From Paenibacillus sp. FSL W8-0186 (GTDB lineage: Bacteria > Bacillota > Bacilli > Paenibacillales > Paenibacillaceae), in contig NZ_CP150207.1 of NCBI RefSeq assembly GCF_037969765.1, forward strand, positions 4,369,001 to 4,433,000: DNA of 64,000 nucleotides, written 5' to 3'. The notes beneath the pieces were generated by a model that worked only from the letters and a program-made list of their open reading frames with translations, did not search any database and was not told where the DNA came from. This document shows, in pieces, positions 54,484 to 62,190 of the stretch. The first letter of the stretch is position 1; every line of letters starts with the position of its first letter. The translations under genes and the position numbers were made by a program.

Positions 54484-55374
54484 CTAACGAAGCTTCTTCG
54501 CTTCCGCTTCCGCTAACTGGGTATAATTCGGCTCCAGCGTATGTACATTGTCATGGGCTCCGCGAAGAAGCTGCTCCGAACCGATAAGGCCAAGCCAGGC
54601 CCCTTCCAGCTCATAGCCGGCGATATGCAGCGCGTCTCCCAAGAAAGGCCGGAGCTCCTCAACCGCAGCCTCATGGACCGCCACGTCCCCAACAAACCAT
54701 ACGCCAGCCGGCCTTTGACCAGCAGGCAGCGCCTGAAGCCGGGTGGCAAGCTCGTCCCGCCAGTCGGCCACGAGCCGGATCGCATCCGGGTCCAGGCGGC
54801 GCGGTATTTGCCCGATTACTGCGCTAAACAGCGCAGTATACGCCTGTCCGCGCCGGGCATCGATCAGCGGCACAATCCAATGCTGGGCGGAATAATCCGC
54901 CGCTTCTGCACCAGCCGATAGATCATCATCGTCATCGCGCCCGTACGTTGAGTTATTTTCATTACCGGCTGACGCATCATCGGCTGCCTGAGCAATAACC
55001 TCAGCAAATTGCTCTGGAGCCTGGGCTGTTCCTCTGGCCAAAGCGCCAAACGCAATCGCCTCCAGGCTCGATACGGCGGATACCGGCAAACCCAGAGACC
55101 AGGCCAGCGTCTTGGCCGTCGTAACGGCGATGCGGACTCCGGTATAGGAGCCCGGTCCCACTCCGACGGCGATGCCGTCCAGTTGCTGCTTGCCTACTCC
55201 CGCTGCAGCGATTGCTTCCTCAATCGCCGTCACTAAATAAGCGGAATGATTCCGCTCCGCCTTAATATTCCGTTCAGCCAGCAGCTTGCCGCCCTCCATG
55301 ACGGCAACGGCTAACGACGACGTCGACGTATCCAGCGCCAATAACCGCTGGCGCGGCTCTATCGTATGCTTCAT
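54484..55374 (-). CDS. tsaB: tRNA threonylcarbamoyladenosine biosynthesis protein TsaB
   Basis: 296 aa, longer than the usual 220-240. The ASKHA-fold start LLALDTSTSSLAVAVM and the conserved IAVGVGPGSYTGVRIAVTTAK are present. TsaB is the non-catalytic partner of TsaD. The extra length is an acidic, low-complexity insertion at about residues 113-163 (ADDASAGNENN, GRDDDDDLSAGAE) between the two lobes. Start and stop overlap with tsaE by 4 bases (ATGA), indicating one transcript. Confidence 0.95.
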   Translation of the reverse strand: MKHTIEPRQRLLALDTSTSSLAVAVMEGGKLLAERNIKAERNHSAYLVTAIEEAIAAAGVGKQQLDGIAVGVGPGSYTGVRIAVTTAKTLAWSLGLPVSAVSSLEAIAFGALARGTAQAPEQFAEVIAQAADDASAGNENNSTYGRDDDDDLSAGAEAADYSAQHWIVPLIDARRGQAYTALFSAVIGQIPRRLDPDAIRLVADWRDELATRLQALPAGQRPAGVWFVGDVAVHEAAVEELRPFLGDALHIAGYELEGAWLGLIGSEQLLRGAHDNVHTLEPNYTQLAEAEAKKLR

Positions 55375-55865
55375 TTAGGTGCAGCTCCATTCTGTCTCAA
55401 GGTCGTGATCCATTGCTCATAAGGTTCTCCCTGGGCCGTCAAATGCATTTTACGCTCCGAGCCCGGTCCGGCTTCTATATATATGCGCAGCAGCTGTTCC
55501 GGCATAATTTCATCAATAATGCTAGCCCACTCCACCAGCGTCACGCCGCTGCCGTAGAAATATTCGTCCAGTCCCAGCTCCTCCGCTTCCTCCAGCGACA
55601 GCCGATACACATCCATATGATAAAAAGGCAATCTGCCCTCATATTCTTTAATGATGGTAAAAGTCGGACTGTTTACCGTATCCCGAACTTCCAAATGCTT
55701 CGCGAACAGCTGGGAAAAAGCCGTTTTCCCCGCACCCAAATCACCGTCCAGGGCAATGACCGTTCCCGGCGTCGCCCGCGCGGCAAGGAAAGCCGCGAGC
55801 TGCCCGGTCCCTTCCAAATCCTTCGCCTCGTACACCCATTCGGCCGAAGCTTGATCCAATCCCAC
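55371..55865 (-). CDS. tsaE: tRNA threonylcarbamoyladenosine biosynthesis ATPase TsaE
   Basis: 164 aa; GTG start at 55865 behind AAAGGTGG. P-loop GDLGAGKTAF at 41-50, then SPTFTIIKEYEGRLPFYHMDVYRL and ADGV-type region VTLVEWASIIDEIMPE, all typical of TsaE/YdiB. The ATPase resets the TsaB-TsaD complex during tRNA t6A synthesis. It is the first gene of the operon. The order tsaE-tsaB-rimI-tsaD matches ydiBCDE of Bacillus subtilis. Confidence 0.96.
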   Translation of the reverse strand: MGLDQASAEWVYEAKDLEGTGQLAAFLAARATPGTVIALDGDLGAGKTAFSQLFAKHLEVRDTVNSPTFTIIKEYEGRLPFYHMDVYRLSLEEAEELGLDEYFYGSGVTLVEWASIIDEIMPEQLLRIYIEAGPGSERKMHLTAQGEPYEQWITTLRQNGAAPK

Positions 55866-56109
55866 TACGATACAACCACCTTTACATACGCAAAATGTAT
55901 GTCCCCATTATATCGGTCTGCCGCATGACCCGCAACAACTTGGGCCGCAGCCGCCCGGTTATGAGAAGCCAAACTGGACCATACTATGATAGAGATAGTT
56001 CGTCAGTTTCCTTGGTACTACGCGCATATTTACGTCGAACTCGTCATCATCATACACCAGCCAGCCCGCCAAAAAATAAATATCGAACACAGAAAGGAGC
56101 AAACACAAG

Positions 56110-57033
56110 ATGCATACTGTATGGAAGGGTGCGATCAGCTTCGGGCTTGTACATGTCCCGGTCAAAATGTTCTCCGCCACGGAGGACAAAGACATCTCCA
56201 TGAAGTACATTCATACCGCGTGCGGCAGCCCGATTTCTTATGTAAGGCGTTGTCCTACCTGCGACAAGGATACAACCTGGGAGGAGATTTCCCGAGGATA
56301 TGAATATGAGAAGGGCAAGTACGTCCTGTTTGAAAAAGAGGAGCTGGAGCAGTTGTCGGCCCAGACCGAAAAAACGATCACGATTCTGGACTTTGTAGAT
56401 TTGACCGAAATCGATCCAATCTATTTCCAGAAAACCTACTATCTCTCCCCGGATCAAGCGGGGTCGAACGCCTATCAGCTGCTGCTGGAAGCGATGCACC
56501 AGTCCGGCAAAATCGGCATTGCCAAAATCGCAATCCGCTCCAAAAGCAGTCTGGCAGCTATTCGCGTCATGGAAGGCTGCCTGGCCGTGGAGACAATCTT
56601 CTATCCGGATGAAATCCGGCCGATCGCGCAAGTGCCCAATCTGCCGGAGAACATCAGTGTAAACGATAAAGAACTGTCCATGGCCAAGCTGCTGATTGAA
56701 CAGCTGTCCACACCTTTTGAGCCGGCGAAATATACCGACGATTACCGCGAATCCCTGCTGCATCTCATCGAGCAAAAGATCGCCGGAGAAGAGATCAGCC
56801 TGGCCCCAGCCAAACCGCAAACCAATGTCATCGACCTGATGGCGGCACTGCAGGCGAGCATCGAGGCGGTCAAGCCCGTCGTCACCGATCCTGGACCGGC
56901 CAAGCGTACCCGCAAAACGGCGGCTAAGAAACCAGCCGCGGGGGCAGGCGGTGAAGATGCTCCGCAAAACGACGAGCTTGCTCCAAAGCCGAAGAAGAGA
57001 ACATCAAGCAAAGCGAAGAAAACCATTTCCTGA
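56110..57033 (+). CDS. ku: Bacterial Ku, NHEJ end-binding protein
   Basis: 307 aa; ATG 56110 with AAAGGAG upstream. Starts MHTVWKGAISFGLVHVPVKM, the bacterial Ku signature, with CPTCDKDTTWEE in the small zinc-like loop and YYLSPDQAG in the ring domain. The C-terminal 55 residues are Lys/Ala/Pro-rich (KKPAAGAGGED, KKRTSSKAKK), a DNA-binding extension common in these proteins. It forms a homodimeric ring that holds broken DNA ends and recruits LigD. The gene converges with the ligase gene, with stops 3 bases apart. Confidence 0.97.
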   Translation: MHTVWKGAISFGLVHVPVKMFSATEDKDISMKYIHTACGSPISYVRRCPTCDKDTTWEEISRGYEYEKGKYVLFEKEELEQLSAQTEKTITILDFVDLTEIDPIYFQKTYYLSPDQAGSNAYQLLLEAMHQSGKIGIAKIAIRSKSSLAAIRVMEGCLAVETIFYPDEIRPIAQVPNLPENISVNDKELSMAKLLIEQLSTPFEPAKYTDDYRESLLHLIEQKIAGEEISLAPAKPQTNVIDLMAALQASIEAVKPVVTDPGPAKRTRKTAAKKPAAGAGGEDAPQNDELAPKPKKRTSSKAKKTIS

Positions 57034-57036
57034 ACA

Positions 57037-57984
57037 CTATATCCCCTGCGTAACCGTACAGCTCTCCGGCGGCACGTCGGCCATCCCCTGCAATACGGGG
57101 TGGCGCATCGTTCCGCCGGGAGTCCACTCCATGAACTGCACCTTCACCGTAAGCAGCGGCCGGGTCCATACCGCTCCCTTTATCCGCTGCGGGATGTTAT
57201 GAAAGAAGCGCTCCTTCACCGTCAGGATGGATATTTGCTCCGCCAGGCTGCGCCATGCCGGCTGATTCAGCTTGCCGCTGCCCGTGTGACCTATATACAC
57301 AAATTGACCGTTTTCATCATACAGACCCAGCAGCAGGGCATTCATCACGCCATCCCGATAAGTTACGCCGCCGATCACCGCATATAAATCATAGCCGAGC
57401 TTCAGCTTTTGCCAGCGCCCGTCTTTGCCGCCCAAAGCATAGGTGCTATCCAGCCGTTTACTGACGACTCCTTCCCAGCCCCGCTCCTTCATGACGGCAA
57501 ACAGCAGCTCTCCATCGGTGTAGCTCGGAACAAGCTGAATCGTCCCGCTAGGAATAACAATCTCTTGCAGCAGCTCCTGCCGGTCGGCCAGAGAACGGCC
57601 TGTCACCCACTCTCCGTTGTGATACAGCACATCAAAAATCATATATATGGCAGGGATCTGCTTGACCGCAAACCGTATTTCCGCCTCGCGGCGCAGACTG
57701 TCCCGCCTCATGACCTCATGGAAGGACGGCTTGTCTCCAGCAAGCGCAATCATTTCTCCGTCAAGAATGACCGAATCCGCGCGGCAATAGGATGAGACAT
57801 TCATAAACTCGGGATACTGCTTGCTCCGTTCATTGCCCTTGCGGTTAATCAGGCGCGTCATATCTCCGTCGTAGTAGGTGAGTATACGCACCCCATCCCA
57901 TTTCACCTGCGCTATCCATTCCGGCCCTGCCGGAAGGGTCTCCGTACGTACCGGCTCAAAAGGGACTACCGGCTTCAGCTCCAT
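57037..57984 (-). CDS. ATP-dependent DNA ligase (LigD ligase-domain protein)
   Basis: 315 aa from ATG 57984, chosen because GGAGG lies 7 bases upstream; the long upstream open frame is not supported. The adenylation motif is AQVKWDGVRI (Lys28 the expected nucleophile), followed by ILDGEMIAL, EGVVSKRLDS and the KLKLGYD motif that binds AMP. A C-terminal OB-fold follows (LLGLYDENGQFVYIGHTGSGK). It seals double-strand breaks with Ku. The polymerase and nuclease domains found in full LigD are absent; the polymerase is a separate divergent gene 214 bases away. Confidence 0.93.
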   Translation of the reverse strand: MELKPVVPFEPVRTETLPAGPEWIAQVKWDGVRILTYYDGDMTRLINRKGNERSKQYPEFMNVSSYCRADSVILDGEMIALAGDKPSFHEVMRRDSLRREAEIRFAVKQIPAIYMIFDVLYHNGEWVTGRSLADRQELLQEIVIPSGTIQLVPSYTDGELLFAVMKERGWEGVVSKRLDSTYALGGKDGRWQKLKLGYDLYAVIGGVTYRDGVMNALLLGLYDENGQFVYIGHTGSGKLNQPAWRSLAEQISILTVKERFFHNIPQRIKGAVWTRPLLTVKVQFMEWTPGGTMRHPVLQGMADVPPESCTVTQGI

Positions 57985-58198
57985 CCTCATTCCTCCATTC
58001 CCTTGTTCTGTGATCCGGTCACGGATACAAACCGGCGGCAGCGTACCGCCGTTTCTATGCTTCTTTGTCCAAGTCTGCCCATGCCAGGTTACTTCCATTC
58101 TTATGTAAAGGGTACCGCTTCTAGTGGTGTTAAGTTCGTTTAAATTGGGTAAGCCTAATAGAAAATAAGGAAATCCATTCATGACAAGGAGCATGCTC

Positions 58199-59083
58199 AT
58201 GTCTAGAACGACGAAAGGTACGATTCTCGTAGAGGGTGAGGAAGTCACCATATCCAATCCCGATAAGCTGCTGTGGCCCGAGGCGGGAATTACGAAGAAG
58301 CTCTATTTGGAGAAGCTTGCTGAAATCTCTCCCTATCTGCTCCGTTACTGCCGGAACCGCCTGCTTACGACGATCCGGTATCCGGACGGGGTGGGGCGCA
58401 AGTTTTTTTACCAGAAAAATGCCCCTGAACCGCTGCCGTCGTTCGTCCGCACCTCGATGCATGAGGGAGTCGACTACGTCGTACTGGACAGCCTGCCGGT
58501 ACTGTTGTGGCTCGGCAACTTGGCGTGCATTGAGTTCCATCCGTCGCTGCATTATGTTCACGAGCAGCTGCCGTGCGAATGGATGATCGATTTGGATCCA
58601 TCGCGGGAGGAGGAGCCGCGCATTATGGAGGCCGCGGCCTATGTCGGAGACATTCTGGCCTCCTTGGGGCTTCAGTCGGTGCCGAAGACCTCCGGGGCTA
58701 CCGGCGTGCAAATCATCGTGCCGGTCGAATACGGCGTAACGTTTGACGAGCTGCGGCTGATCGGACAGTTCGTAGCCCGCTATGCTACGGAGAAATACCC
58801 GGAACTATTCACCATCGAACGGCTCAAGAAGGATCGGGGAGACAAAATCTATTTCGACTATTTACAGCATTATGGCGGAAAAACGCTAGCTGCGCCTTAT
58901 ACTCCCCGGGCACGTCCTACGGCCAACGTATCGACGCCTTTAACCTGGGACGAGGTGCGCAGCAATCCGCTGCCCTCCGATTTCAATCTGCACAATATCG
59001 GGGAGCGTTTGAAGCAAAAAGGCGATTTGCTTGCAGACGTCCCGACGCAATCCGTCCAGCTGATCCTTCAGCATCTGCGATAA
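58199..59083 (+). CDS. LigD-type polymerase/primase domain protein (NHEJ)
   Basis: 294 aa from ATG 58199, chosen because AAGGAG lies 7 bases upstream. Archaeo-eukaryotic primase fold as in the LigD polymerase domain: ISNPDKLLWPEAGITKKLY at the start, the catalytic DLD at Asp131/Asp133 (WMIDLDPS), TSGATGVQIIVPV, and KKDRGDKIYFDYLQ. It fills gaps with ribonucleotides or deoxynucleotides at ends held by Ku. It is encoded separately from the ligase, in the opposite direction, so the two functions are split here. Confidence 0.93.
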   Translation: MSRTTKGTILVEGEEVTISNPDKLLWPEAGITKKLYLEKLAEISPYLLRYCRNRLLTTIRYPDGVGRKFFYQKNAPEPLPSFVRTSMHEGVDYVVLDSLPVLLWLGNLACIEFHPSLHYVHEQLPCEWMIDLDPSREEEPRIMEAAAYVGDILASLGLQSVPKTSGATGVQIIVPVEYGVTFDELRLIGQFVARYATEKYPELFTIERLKKDRGDKIYFDYLQHYGGKTLAAPYTPRARPTANVSTPLTWDEVRSNPLPSDFNLHNIGERLKQKGDLLADVPTQSVQLILQHLR

Positions 59084-59123
59084 AGGCCGCTCTAGGGGCT
59101 TGCTTCCCGCTCTCCGGCCCCGG

Positions 59124-60554
59124 TCAGAGCAGCGGGGAGAGCAGCCTGCACAGCAGCTCCAGCCCCCTCTGCAGCTTCGGCCGACGGGTAAATGCCTTCA
59201 AATCGATAGCCCTACTCTCGGCAAGATCTCTCAAGAAATCCTCGCTTAAACGGGAAATCGGCGCTTGATCGAACAGAATTGCCGTCATTTCGAAATTGCA
59301 GAAGAAGCTGCGCATATCCATATTCGCCGTTCCCACCGTGGCCAGCAGGTCATCCACGATCATCACCTTCGCATGTATGAACCCTTTCTCGTATTGATAG
59401 AACTTTACTCCCGATTGAAGCAGTTCCTCGACATAAGAGAGCGATGCCAGCTTCACGATCCGGCTGTCGGATTCGTGCGGAATAATAATGTTCACTTCGA
59501 CTCCGCTAACGGCTGCGGTCTTAATCGCATTATAAATACTGGGGTCGGGAATGAAATAAGGCGACGTAATCCAAATGCGGCGTTTAGCGACAGCGATTGC
59601 ACCAAAGCACATTTCCTGTATCGCATCCCAGTGCTGATCAGGGCCGCTGGTCAGGATCTGCACCTGTTCACTGCCCAGGCAGTGATGCTGCGGATACAGC
59701 TCAGGATGATTGACCCGCTGTCCCGAGGCCAGCCGCCAATCGGCCAGAAATGCATTTTGCAAAAAATACACCGCGTCTCCGCTGATTTGCAAATGCGTAT
59801 CGCGCCAAAAGCCAAGCTTGCCGTCCAGTCCCAAATATTCGTCCCCGACGTTAAGCCCGCCTACAAAGCCGACCGTCCCGTCGACGACAAGTATTTTTCG
59901 ATGATTCCGGTAATTGACCCTCCGGTCCAGCGTGGCAATCAGCGGAGGCAGAAAAAAGTACACTTCTACTCCGCCCTCCTGAAGCTCTTTGACAAAGGAG
60001 CTGTTCAATTGATAACTGCCGAGTCCGTCGCAAATCAGCCTGATCTTCACGCCCTCCCCGGCCTTCCTGAGCATCATGCGCTTGAACGATTGTCCTATAC
60101 CATCCGCACGAAAAATATAAGACTCCATATGTATGTGATCCCTCGCCTGCTCCATTGCTGCCAGCATCGCCGCAAAAGTCTTCTCGCCATCCGTCAATAC
60201 CTTAGTTTCGTTGCAGCCTGTAATAGGGCTCTCCGAAATATGCGTAAGGAGGCCGAATAACCGTTCCTGATGGCGATAATCCGGATTGCCCATCTCCTCT
60301 ATGCTCTCGATGATAGCGGCCTGCTGCCATAGCTTGGCCCTGATTTCCTGAAACACCCTGGATCCGCGGCGCCGCAGCTTTCGCCGCTTCTTATAATCCT
60401 GAGCCACGAAGTAATACAGAATGAAGCCGATGACCGGGAACAGGAACAGAATCACCATCCAGGCTACAGCCTTGCTCGGGTTGCGAAATTCGAGAATAAG
60501 AATCGTAGCGATTTGAAAAATAAACGCGATAAGTACGAGAGCCAGCCACCACAT
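59124..60554 (-). CDS. cls: Cardiolipin synthase (phospholipase D family)
   Basis: 476 aa. Two N-terminal helices (about 2-21 and 31-52), then two HKD motifs: NHRKILVVDG (His218, Lys220, Asp225) and FIHAKVMIVDD followed by GTANMD. This is the normal architecture of Cls, which condenses two phosphatidylglycerol molecules to cardiolipin at the membrane. ATG 60554 is preceded by GGAGGAAGGTGA. It is monocistronic and divergent from the second M23-bactofilin pair. Confidence 0.94.
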   Translation of the reverse strand: MWWLALVLIAFIFQIATILILEFRNPSKAVAWMVILFLFPVIGFILYYFVAQDYKKRRKLRRRGSRVFQEIRAKLWQQAAIIESIEEMGNPDYRHQERLFGLLTHISESPITGCNETKVLTDGEKTFAAMLAAMEQARDHIHMESYIFRADGIGQSFKRMMLRKAGEGVKIRLICDGLGSYQLNSSFVKELQEGGVEVYFFLPPLIATLDRRVNYRNHRKILVVDGTVGFVGGLNVGDEYLGLDGKLGFWRDTHLQISGDAVYFLQNAFLADWRLASGQRVNHPELYPQHHCLGSEQVQILTSGPDQHWDAIQEMCFGAIAVAKRRIWITSPYFIPDPSIYNAIKTAAVSGVEVNIIIPHESDSRIVKLASLSYVEELLQSGVKFYQYEKGFIHAKVMIVDDLLATVGTANMDMRSFFCNFEMTAILFDQAPISRLSEDFLRDLAESRAIDLKAFTRRPKLQRGLELLCRLLSPLL

Positions 60555-60690
60555 TCACTTCACCTTCCTCCACTCAGCATTGACAATAAACACTAACTAT
60601 ATGAGACAAGATGACTTTTTTGACATGTTTTAAGAGACGCGGGAATAGATAAAGTAATAGAAGCTATCAAATCTACGGGAAGGAGATGCC

Positions 60691-61668
60691 ATGAGAAGTG
60701 CTAGTTTACCCCATCGCATGACACTGCTTGTTCTGCGGGAAGCGAATCAGCCTGTCAAGCAAATCCAGGTATCGAAACCGTTTGTGATTGCTGTGCCGAT
60801 CGCCGCCCTGTTATCCATCTCCGGTTTGATTATCAGCCTGCAAATGCAGTCAGGGCACACCATTTCACGCCTAGAGGATACGCTAAGGCTGCAAAATCTT
60901 AAATTCGAAGCCATCGTCACCGACAAAAATGAAGCGATCGAGCGGCTGCAAAGTCAGGTCATTACCTTGTCCGGACAATCCAAAGAGCTGATGGATCGCA
61001 TGGAACGAGTAAGCGAACTGGAAGCAGAGCTGCAAAGTTTTATAGATAAATATGGAAGCAAGGGGGATGCCGGCAAGCTGTCCTCCCTCTCCTCCTTGTC
61101 CTGGGATGAATCCTTAGGCAGGGGCGGCGAGTTCATTGCCGTACATGATCAGGAAATTGAAGAATTGGCTCAGGAGACGAGCGACGATTTCCTGGAGATC
61201 AGCGCGATGCTGGATGAAATCGAGAAAAATGTGCCTACAACACTGCAAAAGGCCAAGCAAACGCAGTATTCCATTTCGGGAACCCCTTCCGAGTGGCCGA
61301 CATTGTCTACCCGCCTCACTTCGAACTTCGGGTACCGGACCGACCCGTTTACCGGAAAGGCGGCCTTTCATGCCGGGATTGATATTTCCGGCAAAATCGG
61401 CGACCCGGTCTATGCTGCGGCGGCCGGTAAAATCATTGCCGCGGAAAGCAATCGCTCCAGGGGCAAATACATTATAATTCAACATCCGAACGGACTGCAA
61501 AGCTGGTATATGCATCTCAGCGAGATCAAGGTATCCGAGGGAGATGCGGTCAAGAAAGGGCAGACTATTGCCAAACTGGGCAACTCGGGCCGAAGCACGG
61601 GCCCCCATCTGCACTTTGAGATCGTTAAAGGGGACAAGAAAGTTAACCCGCTGTCTTATTTGCAATAA
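60691..61668 (+). CDS. Membrane-anchored M23 (LytM-type) peptidase, copy 2
   Basis: 325 aa; ATG 60691 behind GGAAGGAG. N-terminal helix (about 30-50), coiled coil (about 60-115), then the LytM domain with FHAGIDISG and GPHLHFEI zinc motifs intact. It aligns along its length with copy 1 (51351), including PFTGK before the first His and GRSTGPHLHFE. It probably cuts peptidoglycan under control of the adjacent bactofilin, 31 bases downstream. Confidence 0.9.
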   Translation: MRSASLPHRMTLLVLREANQPVKQIQVSKPFVIAVPIAALLSISGLIISLQMQSGHTISRLEDTLRLQNLKFEAIVTDKNEAIERLQSQVITLSGQSKELMDRMERVSELEAELQSFIDKYGSKGDAGKLSSLSSLSWDESLGRGGEFIAVHDQEIEELAQETSDDFLEISAMLDEIEKNVPTTLQKAKQTQYSISGTPSEWPTLSTRLTSNFGYRTDPFTGKAAFHAGIDISGKIGDPVYAAAAGKIIAAESNRSRGKYIIIQHPNGLQSWYMHLSEIKVSEGDAVKKGQTIAKLGNSGRSTGPHLHFEIVKGDKKVNPLSYLQ

Positions 61669-61699
61669 TACATCCCATTCATGAACGGAGGATAAAAAA

Positions 61700-62116
61700 A
61701 TGTTGAAGGATCATAAAAAAGTAGCCGGCTGGCAGGGGACTTTGATCGGCCAGGGCAGCGTAGCCGAGGGAAAGCTGGAGTGCGAGGCGAGCCTCCGGAT
61801 CGAAGGTTCGTTCCGCGGGGAAATTGACTGCCAAGGGCAGGTCGTCATCGGCGAAACCGGGGAGGCGCATTCCAATATTAAAGGCGCGGACATTATCGTA
61901 GCCGGCAAGGTCGTCGGAGATATCGCCTCGCAAGGGCGGCTGACGATTACGAGCAGCGGGCTGGTGGAAGGAAACGTGCATGTAGCCAAGCTTGTTATTG
62001 TAGAAGGCGGCCTGCTGAACGGCTCGAGCCAGATGGAGCAGCCGGCTGCCGTGACGGTGCCCGTTCCGAGCTCGAACAAGAAGTCCAAAAAAGCAGCACA
62101 GCCCGAAGCAGGGTGA
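61700..62116 (+). CDS. Bactofilin, copy 2
   Basis: 138 aa; ATG 61700 with CGGAGG upstream. The bactofilin beta-helix covers about 15-110 (LIGQGSVAEGKLECEASLRI, EGSFRGEIDCQGQVVIG, DIIVAGKVVGDIASQG), the same repeat pattern as copy 1 (52373) but clearly diverged. The C-terminal tail is Lys/Ala-rich. It should form membrane-associated filaments and scaffold the M23 enzyme. The stop codon lies inside the terminator hairpin loop. Confidence 0.92.
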   Translation: MLKDHKKVAGWQGTLIGQGSVAEGKLECEASLRIEGSFRGEIDCQGQVVIGETGEAHSNIKGADIIVAGKVVGDIASQGRLTITSSGLVEGNVHVAKLVIVEGGLLNGSSQMEQPAAVTVPVPSSNKKSKKAAQPEAG

Positions 62117-62140
62117 ATTCCCCGCTTTGGGCTGTCTTTT
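62098..62140 (+). terminator. Terminator of the second M23-bactofilin operon
   Basis: ACAGCCC...AGC..GGG pairs with CCC.GCT..GGGCTGT (two weak positions), followed by CTTTT. The bactofilin stop (62114-62116) sits in the loop. Confidence 0.8.
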
Positions 62141-62190
62141 CATCAGATATAAGTGAATAAAATTAGTTAGTCTAGCTCGGCCTGATCCGC

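Noticed and set aside
57985..58257. Longer start for the LigD-type ligase
   Set aside because: The added 91 residues have no ligase features and run back across the divergent polymerase start; GGAGG precedes ATG 57984.
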